In this document: piece by piece, positions 36,601 to 38,027 of the stretch | Layout of the letters: each line of letters begins with the position of its first letter | How positions within the stretch are numbered: the stretch's first letter is position 1 | Assembly (NCBI GenBank): GCA_039820405.1 | Contig: JBCBQC010000045.1 | Coordinates: 1-49,245, forward strand | Reading direction: 5' to 3' | DNA length: 49,245 nucleotides | Origin: CALLVY01 sp937899855 | GTDB taxonomy: Bacteria > Bacteroidota > Bacteroidia > Chitinophagales > Saprospiraceae | Notes under the pieces: generated by a model | What the model saw: the letters and a program-made list of their open reading frames with translations, nothing else | The model's database searches: none | What the model was told of the DNA's origin: nothing | Made by a program: the position numbers and the translations under genes

Positions 36601-38027
36601 AAAACTTGGACCTCGCCATTTCCAGTCGCCAACTGGCCTACATCATTTACACCTCCGGCTCCACGGGCCGTCCCAAGGGCGTGATGATTCAACACCACTC
36701 GGCAGTCAATCTCCTATCCTGGGTCAATCGACGTTTTGCGGTTGACGAGCGGGACCGGATGCTGCTGCTGACTTCGATGTGTTTTGACCTATCGGTGTAC
36801 GACATCTTTGGGATGCTCGCCGCGGGAGGTAGCATCGTGATTGCGGAATACGAACAAATCCGCGACTACCGCGCCCTCCAGCAACTCCTGACGGAAGAGT
36901 CGGTGACCTTCTGGGACACCGTACCCACCACGATGGACTATCTGGTATCCGAATTGGAGCGCTACGCACCCGACTACCGCCAGACTTCGCTGCGCCTGAT
37001 CTTTATGAGTGGCGATTGGATTCCGGTCAAATTGCCCGAGCGGGCCCGCCGCATCTTCCCCAGCGTGGAAGTCATCAGTTTGGGCGGTGCTACGGAAGGA
37101 ACCGTGTGGTCCAACTATTTCCCGGTGGCTGAGGTGGGACAAGATTGGTCGAGCATTCCCTACGGCCAACCCATCGACAACAACTTTTTCTACATCCTCG
37201 ATGCCCACCGCAATCCCGTGCCGCAGGGCGTAGTTGGAGAGTTGTACATCGGTGGGGTAGGGGTCGCGGATGGTTACAAAAACGAAGCGGAAAAAACGGC
37301 TGCGGCCTTCGTACCCGATCCCTTCTTCCCCGACTACGGCGGAATGATGTACCGGACCGGCGACTTGGGACGGATGCTAGCGGATGGCAACATGGAATTT
37401 CTCGGACGACGCGACCATCAGGTCAAGATTCGGGGCTTCCGGGTCGAGCTGGGCGAAATCGAAAGTCAGCTCAACGCGCATCCGGCCATCGAGAAGGCTT
37501 TGATTACGACGGTGGGAGGCGAGAAAAATCAACGACAAATTGCGGCCTACTTTACCTCTTCACAAACCGAGGTGACCATTGCGGCCCTGCACGCCCACCT
37601 CGGTGAGCGCTTGCCAGAATACATGATTCCCGCCTACTTCATTCCACTCCGCGACTTCCCGCTCAATACCAACGGCAAGATCGACCGCCGCCAACTGCCC
37701 GACCCGAGTGCCAGCATGCGGGTGACGGAACATTTTGTAGAAGCGAGTACACCACTGGAAAAAGACTTACTGGTCATCTGGCAAGAATTGCTGGGCCTCG
37801 ATCGCATCAGCACCACCGATAACTTTTTCCAAACCGGAGGCAATTCCCTCCTGGCGGCCCAACTGGTCGCCCGCATCCGCACCGAACTGGAGCTGAACCT
37901 ACGCCTGGGCTTGGTCTTTAGCCACCCCACGATCCAGGGCTTGGCCGAACAATTAGAAAACTTGAGGATCGTACTGGCTACCCAAGCCAAGGCCGACGAC
38001 GCCTCCGATAACGAACTATTGATATGA
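9258..38027 (+). CDS. Giant nine-module non-ribosomal peptide synthetase
   Basis: A single uninterrupted frame of 9,589 residues encodes nine complete C-A-T modules and no epimerase, methylase, oxidase, cyclisation or thioesterase domain. Every C domain has HHxxxD, every A domain has the YTSGSTG-type loop and the A10 lysine, and every carrier has its serine (residues 1062, 2117, 3174, 4235, 5289, 6346, 7416, 8466, 9530). The N-terminus (MTLLEKRALAKQLLAQKRAR) is a helical linker suited to docking with the acidic tail of the FAAL protein. The C-terminus ends in the short acidic tail DDASDNELLI. The stop overlaps the next start (ATGA, 38024-38027), so translation is probably coupled. The modules are described separately. 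The product is a lipononapeptide intermediate handed to the next gene. Confidence 0.95.
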   Translation: MDTSEKRPLPETNGVSKIAREMTLLEKRALAKQLLAQKRARQRAQDYRLSYGQEALFFIYHNDPQSWTYNEGYGFQIVAGYRPEWVREAFAWLQRRHPVLRTRFFFAEEQPRQELRTEVDLDFALVPAEGWTDAELSQRLADDFAQPFDLERGEVFRIRLYARSADRALLWISMHHIVSDGWSMRQLFEEFLGAYETLSGGEALAAADPSDVYRTFVDFQRQLIRSATGESQAAYWRERLSGLAPLQELPLDRPRPSQASGRGQTVPLRIEAERLAALRALCKRERSTLFALLLANFHTLLFRYHRQASNVVGIPVMNRTQVDYARTQGYFVNTLGIRADLDQQMSFRHFLQQINREISMALDHQDYPFSKVVEDLGISPNPAYNPLFQSFFYLRSQSEFDRFTNLLLPEADGQTVDAGGLRLSHFPQVQKGTRFDLSMEWVEGTETLQGNLQYNTDIFDRATIERLAEHYHQLLDSILQSADDRIGDLTLLSTREVQQLRYDFNAEIHDYPLGRSFGETFAEQVRRQPEAPVIRYRDRTYTYTELDDLTNRLANYLRTEFGVMPEVRVAVSMKRSDHYIIALLAILKAGGAFAPIAPNLPASRREYLLTDTAAPLLLTDRIPAEPGPVPTVSVADPAAAWRHYSDQLHLLPGNPEQLAYVLYTSGSTGQPKGALIEMGGLMNHLYSKVRIMELNSETVIGFTASISFDISIWQALAPLIGGSCVQIYDQETILSPLTFSSRVAADKLSILELVPSHLNEILQIWDEEGYSLPTNALRYLMLTGETLSKELVERWFRVQATIPIINAYGPTEASDDVSLAFIYEPPTGPLVPIGHSVDNLRVYVLDEQLRWCPIGVKGEICVAGIGVGRGYLNNPEKTALSFTTDPYGAPGDRLYRTGDTGSISPTGELFFYGRQDVQVKIRGHRIELGEVEAGLLQVAGLLQAAVLVQQPDRGPAYLRAFVTGQTESTPSPTQIKEALSTLLPTYMIPREIILLDRFPHTPNGKVDRLLLAQYQGPETEASASTEQAPQPLERELLELWEDVLQIKDIGPEDNFFELGGHSLQVMRVQSRIRQRWRVEVPFRDFVLHYATVRQLARYLRERPTEQTSNIEALPPAEDYPLSATQTGLWAIHQLDSQQLAYHMNAVFAIDGPLDLQALQEALYQLEERHEVLRTNFVIREGQPRQIIHPPGRHALTLSYVDWVEDQVSTEETIDIHTRRFMDCGFDLEQDTLFRLQVYRLAPDRFRLLVALHHIISDAQSLAILLREWRENYAALLAGQRAEHPRLAIQYKDYSAWQHAQLSTPAWQAQQAYWQKQLAAPLPVLDLPTDYPRPLHQTFRGQTLRQRISTSQVEGLAQLCRTQRVSFFTGLTTVVKSFLTLLSPEREVIIGTTVNGRRQEALRQQLGFYINTLALRSRRETGDSFVQYLQRVHGVLLEAMEHRDFPFSHLVGSLAPAVDHRRNPVFDVWIEYLERDLDAHQNFALAGVESRALHRERGSSKFDLSFYFVETEAGLELHWEYNTALFAAPTIDRFNRYFQQLLEQILATPEQALRPTFLIREADRQELLNWAPSQDTIPTYASLAQLFERQVSRRPMAIALRTAERSLDYQSLNAQANALAAKLVRTHGVRAGQVVALLADRSVELTLGLLAILKSGAAFLPIDPQYPLERIQYLLDDSQAVLLLHDAARSSLLEKLPNQATCSLAADYPPQDFTPQTEQLADELAYLLYTSGSTGRPKGVRISRANISNYLQWANRYYFDDAATYPTHWFTSLSFDLSLTSVLGPLLRGDELHLSAPDDEIDQILYDIFRPGSPIRAVKMTPAHLQILPLLNLSHTPVQKVILGGEALGQNQVVMLRRLNPDLDIYNEYGPTETTVGCTVAKLEVEATRVSIGRPIAGAQVYVLDEDRTLCPPGVVGELYVGGRGLGLAYHGRETLTRDRFIDHEWNDGQRSRLYRTGDLVRWGMDGQLYYLGRADEQVKWRGYRIELGEIENALTKMTGVHAAAVSLRTISGEKQLVAYLVSAADHELADFRRVLSQQLPQYLLPSHWQSLAQLPLTPNGKLDRRALAELPLTTPEVAVSEGPGSPLQKVLADIWTQLLGSSAVDINQDFFQSGGHSLLAIQVLLQLEARTGLRVALRDFYTHPSIKQLAHWASEHATGAQAVIPRLPEADSYALSSSQTRMWTLSEVTGSSNTYHIYAAYELCGLLHRGAFERALTQLVDRHEILRTQFVRVGEEVRQYPKTNGQSVLFVQDARNWPTTRYEAALHSAIDSHLDLEQDPPFQVHLWVREAEKHTVLFKLHHIIADEWSVGIIQGELANFYHAQLADEPLALPPLRIQYRDYAAWSREGLSRPEVLAQGRYWQKQFSGELSRLDLVTDRPRPAVQRYRGALGRRLFSQDQLRQLRAAAEAQSTTLFAALSTTIFAFIYRLTGQNDLCLGTAVAGRNHYDLDQQIGLYLNTLALRTQIASDAKWEDLLASVAQTILRAQENQDYPFDQLIEDLKLPRDLSRSPLFDHWVQLIESDRDAHQTWQMEGLDWREISPASTTSKFDLAFYFRPLADGLELQLEYSTALFEAASIERLLDQYTVFLEQLLTTSDTTIAQLALMNAPQRAEMLALVSGPVLPLPEQSVVDVFEAMVERYPDRPALGFGDQTYTYQALNQRVNRLANWLLQSGGLQRESVVALCLDRSDRYWIALLGVMKAGGAFLPIDKNLPAARRLYMVQQADTQVILCDDSNLAWDDVVPVYQYRRVMETAETVDNPNIPISSDQLAYVLYTSGTTGRPKGAQVEMAGMLNHLLAKVADFAIDEHSVVAQNASISFDISIWQGLVALLKGGRTQVYPQEAVLSPAQLLPQIARDGVTILEVVPSYLNELLLLETGQYRGQLQGLSYLIATGETLKLAVVEAWFSHYPHIPLGNVYGPTEAADDICHAIFTEAPRTGSVPIGRPIRNVRVYVLDEQDQLCPLGRKGEIAVAGIAVGRGYINAPDKTAAVFGTDPVLPSTGDRLYRTGDLGCYWPDGQLEFFGRADYQVKIRGHRIELGEIEEQLVRLPQLREAVVLVDDRVGATPRLVAYLAPATTSFDLEALQQDLAEQLPTYMIPSAWRTVEQFPLSAAGKIDRKKLREDYPIEAEGDGLQEMPEGPAELAVLDLWQTVLGLERIGRGQNFFELGGHSLQVIRLQSLLQTRWKVALSFQDFVRHHATIAQLAPLLPHQPAKAYTTIAPAPAATDYPLSAAQQRLWAITQINPDQRAYNINGSFELRGTLDRERLQEALTLLEQRYDILRTNFVEERSWPRQRIHSADRPRVQVQYHDWRERNASRATIEATLQKAGAQVYRLPSDPLLRVQLWQVAEAQFFLHLSIHHIIADAQSLELFLHEWGRCYEALREGTVPILDPPRIQYRDFAHWQAERFASGALSEQKKYWLAQYADGIPSLDLPYDFSRPLQLRYRGDHVRQPLGTHWIGQLQDLCRREQTTLFAGLTTLVKAFLGILTQENDLVLGTPVSGRKHPDLEDQIGLLVNSVTLRTQRTAEDSLRSFLAKVSHTLFAALEHAEYPFEQLVEALPLVRDLSRNPLFDVWIQYLDRSLQGGQHLQLAGVEVEPLEPTIETTMFDLSFFFVEVAGGVELQLEYNTDLFRRSTIERLVQYFEQLCQKALAQPEVPLSGLSLLDAASQESILALAEGPAATVPPLAFPDLFRAQAQAHPEAEAIRCGEHRYTYAQVDALTDHLSQIILRDHAPSLETPIGLRIPRSEWYPIGILAIQKAGGAFIPIDAALPPERVRYMLDASAAQLLLYAEVEALADCTIPQLDLTQLAAQSAPTDRLACPQLGPEHLSYVLFTSGSTGLPKGALIEQGGMINHQYDKIYELGLDENCRVAHTASVSFDISIWQALTALLVGGTTIIYREKTVLEPTRLLAALRRDQVTVMETVPSYLQVLVETLAKAEEQTLALRYLLSIGEVLKKSLVQRWLSVAPEIPLINTYGPTEAADTICHQHLREVPKERSVPVGRPIRNTRVYVMDERLRVCPVGVKGEICVSGPGVGRGYLNNAEQSRRNFKTDPYRLGHRLYRTGDIGAYDDTGKLLFYGRRDSQIKLRGHRIELNEIEEQLLRIVGLRQAAVLLRTETSGDQYLLAYLQTEPASELTPVEIRQALAQRVPAYMQPHHFEIMDQLPLTNSGKIDRQALAQRPLPQQQEAYVGPATAKESALQFLWKEVLDRDINEISVTADFFSLGGHSLKAIQLLAKIKEEYGVELSFVDFNQHANIRQLCVLLNEDRRPAVEALQIPLAPKAASYPLSPAQRRMWLMYKYDEAGTVYNISGAYHVEGQLDRPALEHSIQQVIDRHEALRTIFVQEAGEARQVIQEDWALDAYLHWEDRREMATVSERQLIETALDQAFVLESGPLLRMHVWHLDEAKFLLLFNVHHIVADAQSLGLLIDEWQGAYSARLQGQAMDWSPLRLQYKDFTHWQRSLGQQSAMQVHREYWQTRFGGELPILDLATDWPRGASLSFAGAELACTIPPALERRLRQVGQREGSTLFAILIASVQTLLYRLSGQPDLIVGTALAGRPELELQNQVGFYVNTLPLRSQVAGTAGFEQLLRQVRSELANAFSHQAYPYDQLVEDLAIPRRADRNPLFDVLIQLVDETVQGQELRDWSDLSINEISLPRRHSKFDLSFLFQETEGQLKLLIEYRSSLFSAVRIQRLLDQYLQLLDSLLRNTRTPLDQVRYLPPRETEQVLRWSRPETSSPAYHSLKTLFEAQVDRVGDAPALSGADQTLTFTELEERANRLAQQLVTERALGPGQLVALCAPRSVELIVGLLAVVKTGAAFLPIDPSYPGERIRFLLENSEAQLLLTDLTLSFELTLHYSGPIHLLDGNYPGANQRPEVKPAAEDLAYIIYTSGSTGQPKGVELSQANISHYIQWANGYYFDDGAYPMPLFTSISFDLTLTSIFSTLLRGDTLYLFPETQSVDETVAQIFSPGSGIAAVKLTPSHIPLLAFMAADRTEVAKVIVGGEALQMEHLQLLRDRNPNIVVYNEYGPTETTVGCTVEAIRELPEEISIGQPIAGAEIYILDGQSQLCPIGQWGELYVGGVGVGKGYRQRPTLTRERFVAHAWEDGRVQTLYRTGDIARWRSDGRLQYRGRRDEQVKVRGYRIELGEVEAAVSQLPGVRAAAVTVNEVAGQKALVAQVVLESGSRMEALKQELSQQLPDYLMPSYWQKHAALPLTVNGKVDKKALVAYGLPQSEVESTAVVAPRNAGERALAEIWRELLPVQQLGIHQDFFALGGHSLLGVKLLMLVEERLGVRLKLQDLFNAPSIAKLAEIVASQESTTAEQMVPVEVAEHYALSSAQRRMWALDNLSRESNAYHVYGAYRLRGALHLEHFVAALEKVWRRHDILRSNYRLEGEEVRQWIREAVTLDWAHYEVEGMAEEEVYAALLRENERPFDLEQDALFRVRLWRMGTAQSLLLFNLHHIIADEWSVNVLQEEISFYYRQLQNGTEADLSPLDIQYQDFAHWSNQHQQSAAYEAAAQYWRNRFAGPIPRLDLATDAPRPQIQRYEGQSLDRSLGYSLLQALQALGKNQQATLFAVLSSTVFAFFHRLTGQSDLILGTAVAGRQHFQLQKQIGFYVNTLALRAQLNPGLTFSQLLRQAQADLLEGHEHQDYPFDQLVESLNLPPDLSRSPIFDHWVQLMEKTSEAQETELLDGLQLEDITPASDSTKFELAFYFTETERGLDLKLEGNRHLFQRATLERLADYFAHFLHQLVERPEDELCQLSLLNEVARGDLLQLMSGPRVELPDATVIQQWEARAEQHPDRPALRCGDRQYSYGELNATANRLAQLLLSRTELAADQVVALMMDRSDTYWYSVLAVLKTGAAFLPIDRQLPPARIAYMLEKAQAQLLVCDRAPDTAFTEVPQLVLDEVDLANQPAENLGRMIDPAQLAYVIFTSGTTGKPKGATVEHRGLFNHLLAKVEDFAIDEDTILAQNASISFDISIWQGLAALLYGGQTILYPQQCVLEASQWLQQLQTDRVNLLEVVPSYLNELLLLETGGNLRHLDGLQYLVATGETLKKNLVERWFARYPDIPLGNVYGPTEASDDITHAIFHTPPATPNVSIGQPLRNLRVYVLDQSDQLCPVGIKGEICVAGVGVGRGYLRDPEKTAAVFATDPFGAPGVRLYRTGDLGRYRADGHLEFFGRKDHQVKIRGYRIELGEIEEQLVQLDGVLEAAVIVRRETTGEDWLHAYFHPNPDQQCDPIGIEDQLSQHLPPYMIPDRFELLDRFPLTPAGKIDRRALAERTVDTTTPQREYRAPRTATETALQTIWQAILQREPIGTDEDFFRIGGQSLKAIRLQGRIQQQWEVKLSFRDFFLYPTIATFAQHLDTLLVAAPNETKRPLQAIPPAADYVLSPAQRGLWVMEQFRATGAAYNVGGPLRLRGAVDRSTLEKALLTLIDRHEILRTNFIAPDGQPRQQIHAIADFAFRLEWVDLQADAQAEATCHAQLLEALAQPFDLARDPLIRAQVWQVAEAEYVLQIILHHITMDDWSIPVLLRDLTTAYNALQTGNSPLQPLRLQYKDYAHWMQAQLDEGSMEEQGTYWRQKLGGHLPVLDLPFDRPRPAQQTFAGSRAGILLSPAEIAPLLERGQATGATTYITLLASVKVLLFAITRQEDLIVGTPFAGRTELELADQIGFYVRTLLIRNRVAADDNFAQLLDTVKQSTLEAFHHSDFPLDALMEQLDLKRDPSRSPLFDVWVQLKAREDDPRQQLQLRGVTTEGYELSNPVSKFDLGFFFTEQAEGIELALEYNTDLFDAATIQNLLHYYQNILRSLRETPTQPIGEVALLDPAATQAVVARASAAPRDYPTEQTIAALFDQSASAHADRVALACGERQYRYAELRTLTNQLARCLRDQHGVQAGDVVGIHLDRSEWYVIAMLSILKAGAAFLPIDRQLPAERIHYMLDTAAAKLVLCYDGDVDKALPVAQFDVQRQRAEWANLATDDLPQSGDSEALAYVLFTSGSTGLPKGAMVEQKGILNHFYTKIESLALDENTTIALTASISFDVAIWQALTALLVGGTTRVYPREVVLQPRQLVRQMQTHGVRILQVVPSYLVELLTVLENDPALVAAVPLDCLISAGEILQRGMVERWFALLPGVPVMNAFGPTEASDIISQHLMRELPTGSSISIGRPLPNTRIYILNERGQLCPAGIKGELYVSGPGVSRGYIGNAELTAERFGTDPFQTGQVRMFRTGDLGRYTQDGNIEFFGRKDHQVKIRGQRIELSEVEEVLARVVGVKRAAVVLQSEGENRKLLAAFILPETGAALQPEAIQTALATRLPAYMIPDRLHLLDELPLTATGKIDRRTLQEWEWTETDSTTTETPAAPETDDERALHHIWAEVLERENLSCTTDFFQAGGHSLKAIRVQALIHRHWSKEVAFADFFRYPTIRSMAAYLGALESTAKPAIVPAPTAEDYPLSPGQRRLWILSQFARQANAYNITQAFTWRGPLDAEALSAALHQLLQRHEALRTNFITVGQGGRQIIREIGPEALPLYHHEASDEAQVLEQDLPAIAAAPFDLAEEPLLQIHRWTTAADRHLILLKIHHIIADAWSLKILIDEWIENYTAQLQGQAPTREALPIQYRDYATWTLEQLESDRWQTARDYWLDHLSGELPKLELPTYQNRSAQLHPVGARQKLVLSTAQYAALERVATAQKISLFAVLTASVKTLLYHLTGQEDLIVGTTIAGRQRAELAGQIGFYVNTLPLRTQVHGQRDFHSLARRVHDSLQAAFEHRDFPFDELVDLLDLSRDTGRTPLFDVLVEQLSADLDAPHPQLPGVQLEGLELGSTSAKFDLAFRFIDNEEERSLYLEYNASLFRATQVERWLGWYQKLLDQVVREEVQSLARIDLIGEKEQQQLLDWGTTLSTDTRAFRSIAQAFEAVVARQPAAPALRYGEQSYTYAQVNQAANRLAQQLLTQHTVTSDRLVAVLTDRSPALLVALLGILKSGAAFLPLDPQWPEARLRLILEEAGVDLLLTDTMRMFDVTLFYQGGMALLEDEISGDSDLANPTVAIAAEDLAYVLYTSGSTGKPKGVAISQGSIHHYLSWANRYYFAGANYPMPWFTSVAFDLTLTSIFSTLLRGDTLWIRPANEAIEDSLQAIFTPSTAIRAVKMTPAHASLLALLPLEQSPVQRVILGGEALPATAVTTLRRLNAEVQLYNEYGPTEATVGCTVQEVLTADDINIGRPIEGAEIYLLNPERAFCPPGVQGELYIGGPGLARAYYRRPDLTMERFVEVDIPGRGPRRLYRTGDVARWTEAGALEYGGRVDEQVKVRGYRIELGEVENFIQGLAGVRQAVVLAPQVAGERQLQAFVQLERPELKWEDLKKQLATQLPNYMLPNNGVILEKFPLTVNGKVDRAALRQRGLTAGDQSRVAPRTDLERSLVALWEMVLEKNDLGICDNFFELGGHSLKAIQLTLAIQEKMGLKLDIQDIFNAPTIEQLAVRIEASERQMSPELVAHPNQTHYPLSDAQRRLWVINQFEETLPSYNMHTAFKIAGVLDESALEKSIRSLIERHESLRTSFDLIDGEPRQKIADPGAWPLPLASVDYGPAPDASAQLARYARQLASQPFDLAQGPLHRWRLVRYGTDEQVLILVIHHIISDGWTMELLTKELLTFYRAYSRQQPHLLPELQLQYRDFAIWQRQLLGAETESAHQQYWHQVFAGELPILQIPLDYPRPALKTYASDSIDFVLSSELTESLHQLAQREGTSPFSALFAAVVALMYRYSGQEDLILGTPVAGRDHFALRTMAGLFLNTLPIRSSLSAERSFIDLLRQTSQTLLAADQHQSYPFDRLVDDLQLSRDTSRSPLFDVLVVSTDFDLVGHRNEEPEQLDIEYYAIDKSANKYDLTFYFGKHENHIHVNLAYNTSLFKPERIERMRRHFQALLGALLEAPERAVGASAYLDPAEYQRWVLDFNATTIDYAREATLHQLFEQRAARQPEAIALRQHGRSLHYGALNAAANRLAHHLRSLGVQNGQNIGLLVDRNFKMIIGMLGILKAGGTYVPIDPAYPEDRCRYLIENSEIDILLSDQDLEAAQLPATIQVVPLAEDGFGDHSEENLDLAISSRQLAYIIYTSGSTGRPKGVMIQHHSAVNLLSWVNRRFAVDERDRMLLLTSMCFDLSVYDIFGMLAAGGSIVIAEYEQIRDYRALQQLLTEESVTFWDTVPTTMDYLVSELERYAPDYRQTSLRLIFMSGDWIPVKLPERARRIFPSVEVISLGGATEGTVWSNYFPVAEVGQDWSSIPYGQPIDNNFFYILDAHRNPVPQGVVGELYIGGVGVADGYKNEAEKTAAAFVPDPFFPDYGGMMYRTGDLGRMLADGNMEFLGRRDHQVKIRGFRVELGEIESQLNAHPAIEKALITTVGGEKNQRQIAAYFTSSQTEVTIAALHAHLGERLPEYMIPAYFIPLRDFPLNTNGKIDRRQLPDPSASMRVTEHFVEASTPLEKDLLVIWQELLGLDRISTTDNFFQTGGNSLLAAQLVARIRTELELNLRLGLVFSHPTIQGLAEQLENLRIVLATQAKADDASDNELLI
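12609..15767 (+). other. NRPS module 2: C - A (Asn code) - T
   Basis: The C domain carries HHIISDAQ, with Ala instead of the usual Gly after the catalytic-motif Asp (His1252). The A domain reads D-L-T-K-I-G-E-V-G-K, one conservative change from the classical asparagine code DLTKLGEVGK. A8 reads VKWRGYRIELGEIE and A10 NGKLDR. Carrier Ser2117 lies in SGGHSLLAIQ. Asn is the confident substrate. Its A domain shares the segment around YLQWANRYYF with modules 5, 8 and 10. Confidence 0.88.
15768..18944 (+). other. NRPS module 3: C (HHxxxDE) - A (DIWEITVDDK) - T
   Basis: The C domain has HHIIADEW (His2301), with Glu where Gly is normal, a variant shared only with module 6. The A domain reads D-I-W-E-I-T-V-D-D-K, in the same diamino-acid-like group as modules 1 and 6. 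It has the segment MLNHLLAKVADFAIDE before A4, nearly the same as in module 6. A10 is AGKIDR and carrier Ser3174 lies in LGGHSLQVIR. Dap is the suggested substrate by cluster context. Confidence 0.83.
18945..22130 (+). other. NRPS module 4: C - A (DIWELITDTK, unassigned) - T
   Basis: The C domain has HHIIADAQ (His3363). The A domain reads D-I-W-E-L-I-T-D-T-K. It begins like the diamino-acid group but differs at positions 301, 322 and 331, so the substrate may be related yet not identical. A10 is SGKIDR and all core motifs are intact. The carrier has Ser4235 in LGGHSLKAIQ. I cannot assign the residue; a basic or aromatic non-proteinogenic residue (for example one derived from the dioxygenase) is possible. 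Confidence 0.8.
22131..25286 (+). other. NRPS module 5: C - A (Asn code) - T
   Basis: The C domain has HHIVADAQ (His4423). The A domain reads D-L-T-K-I-G-E-V-G-K, identical to modules 2, 8 and 10, predicting Asn. A10 is NGKVDK. The carrier has Ser5289 in LGGHSLLGVK and is followed by the LQDLFNAPSIAKLA segment that also marks the carrier of module 8. This is the first member of the second repeat of the Asn-X-X pattern. Confidence 0.88.
25287..28469 (+). other. NRPS module 6: C (HHxxxDE) - A (DIWEVTVDDK) - T
   Basis: The C domain has HHIIADEW (His5473), the Glu variant shared with module 3, and opens with YALSSAQRRMW, again closest to module 3. The A domain reads D-I-W-E-V-T-V-D-D-K, one conservative step from module 3, so both should load the same residue, by context Dap. 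Carrier Ser6346 lies in IGGQSLKAIR, with Gln replacing the usual His or Asp before Ser. A10 is AGKIDR. Confidence 0.83.
28470..31667 (+). other. NRPS module 7: C (HHxxxDD) - A (DVWQIAADIK, unassigned) - T
   Basis: The C domain has HHITMDDW (His6538), the most divergent active-site loop of the nine. The A domain reads D-V-W-Q-I-A-A-D-I-K, with NAFGPTE replacing the usual NxYGPTE. I know no close code. By the Asn-X-X spacing it is the counterpart of module 4, but the two codes differ, so a different residue is likely at this position. Carrier Ser7416 lies in AGGHSLKAIR, and A10 is TGKIDR. Confidence 0.8.
31668..34817 (+). other. NRPS module 8: C - A (Asn code) - T
   Basis: The C domain has HHIIADAW (His7601). 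The A domain reads D-L-T-K-I-G-E-V-G-K and predicts Asn, the third in this protein. The segment YLSWANRYYF and the A5 motif NEYGPTEATVGC are near copies of the other Asn modules. Carrier Ser8466 lies in LGGHSLKAIQ, followed by IQDIFNAPTIEQLA. Confidence 0.88.
34818..38027 (+). other. NRPS module 9: C - A (DLYDFSLVWK, Cys-like) - T
   Basis: The C domain has the canonical HHIISDGW (His8654), the only one besides module 1. It is an ordinary condensation domain, not a heterocyclisation domain, so no thiazoline is expected. The A domain belongs to a separate lineage: A5 reads SLGGATE instead of NxYGPTE, a variant seen in Cys-, Gly- and beta-amino-acid-type A domains. The code D-L-Y-D-F-S-L-V-W-K is close to a known Cys code, DLYNLSLIWK. 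Carrier Ser9530 lies in TGGNSLLAAQ. Cys is the best guess. Confidence 0.82.
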
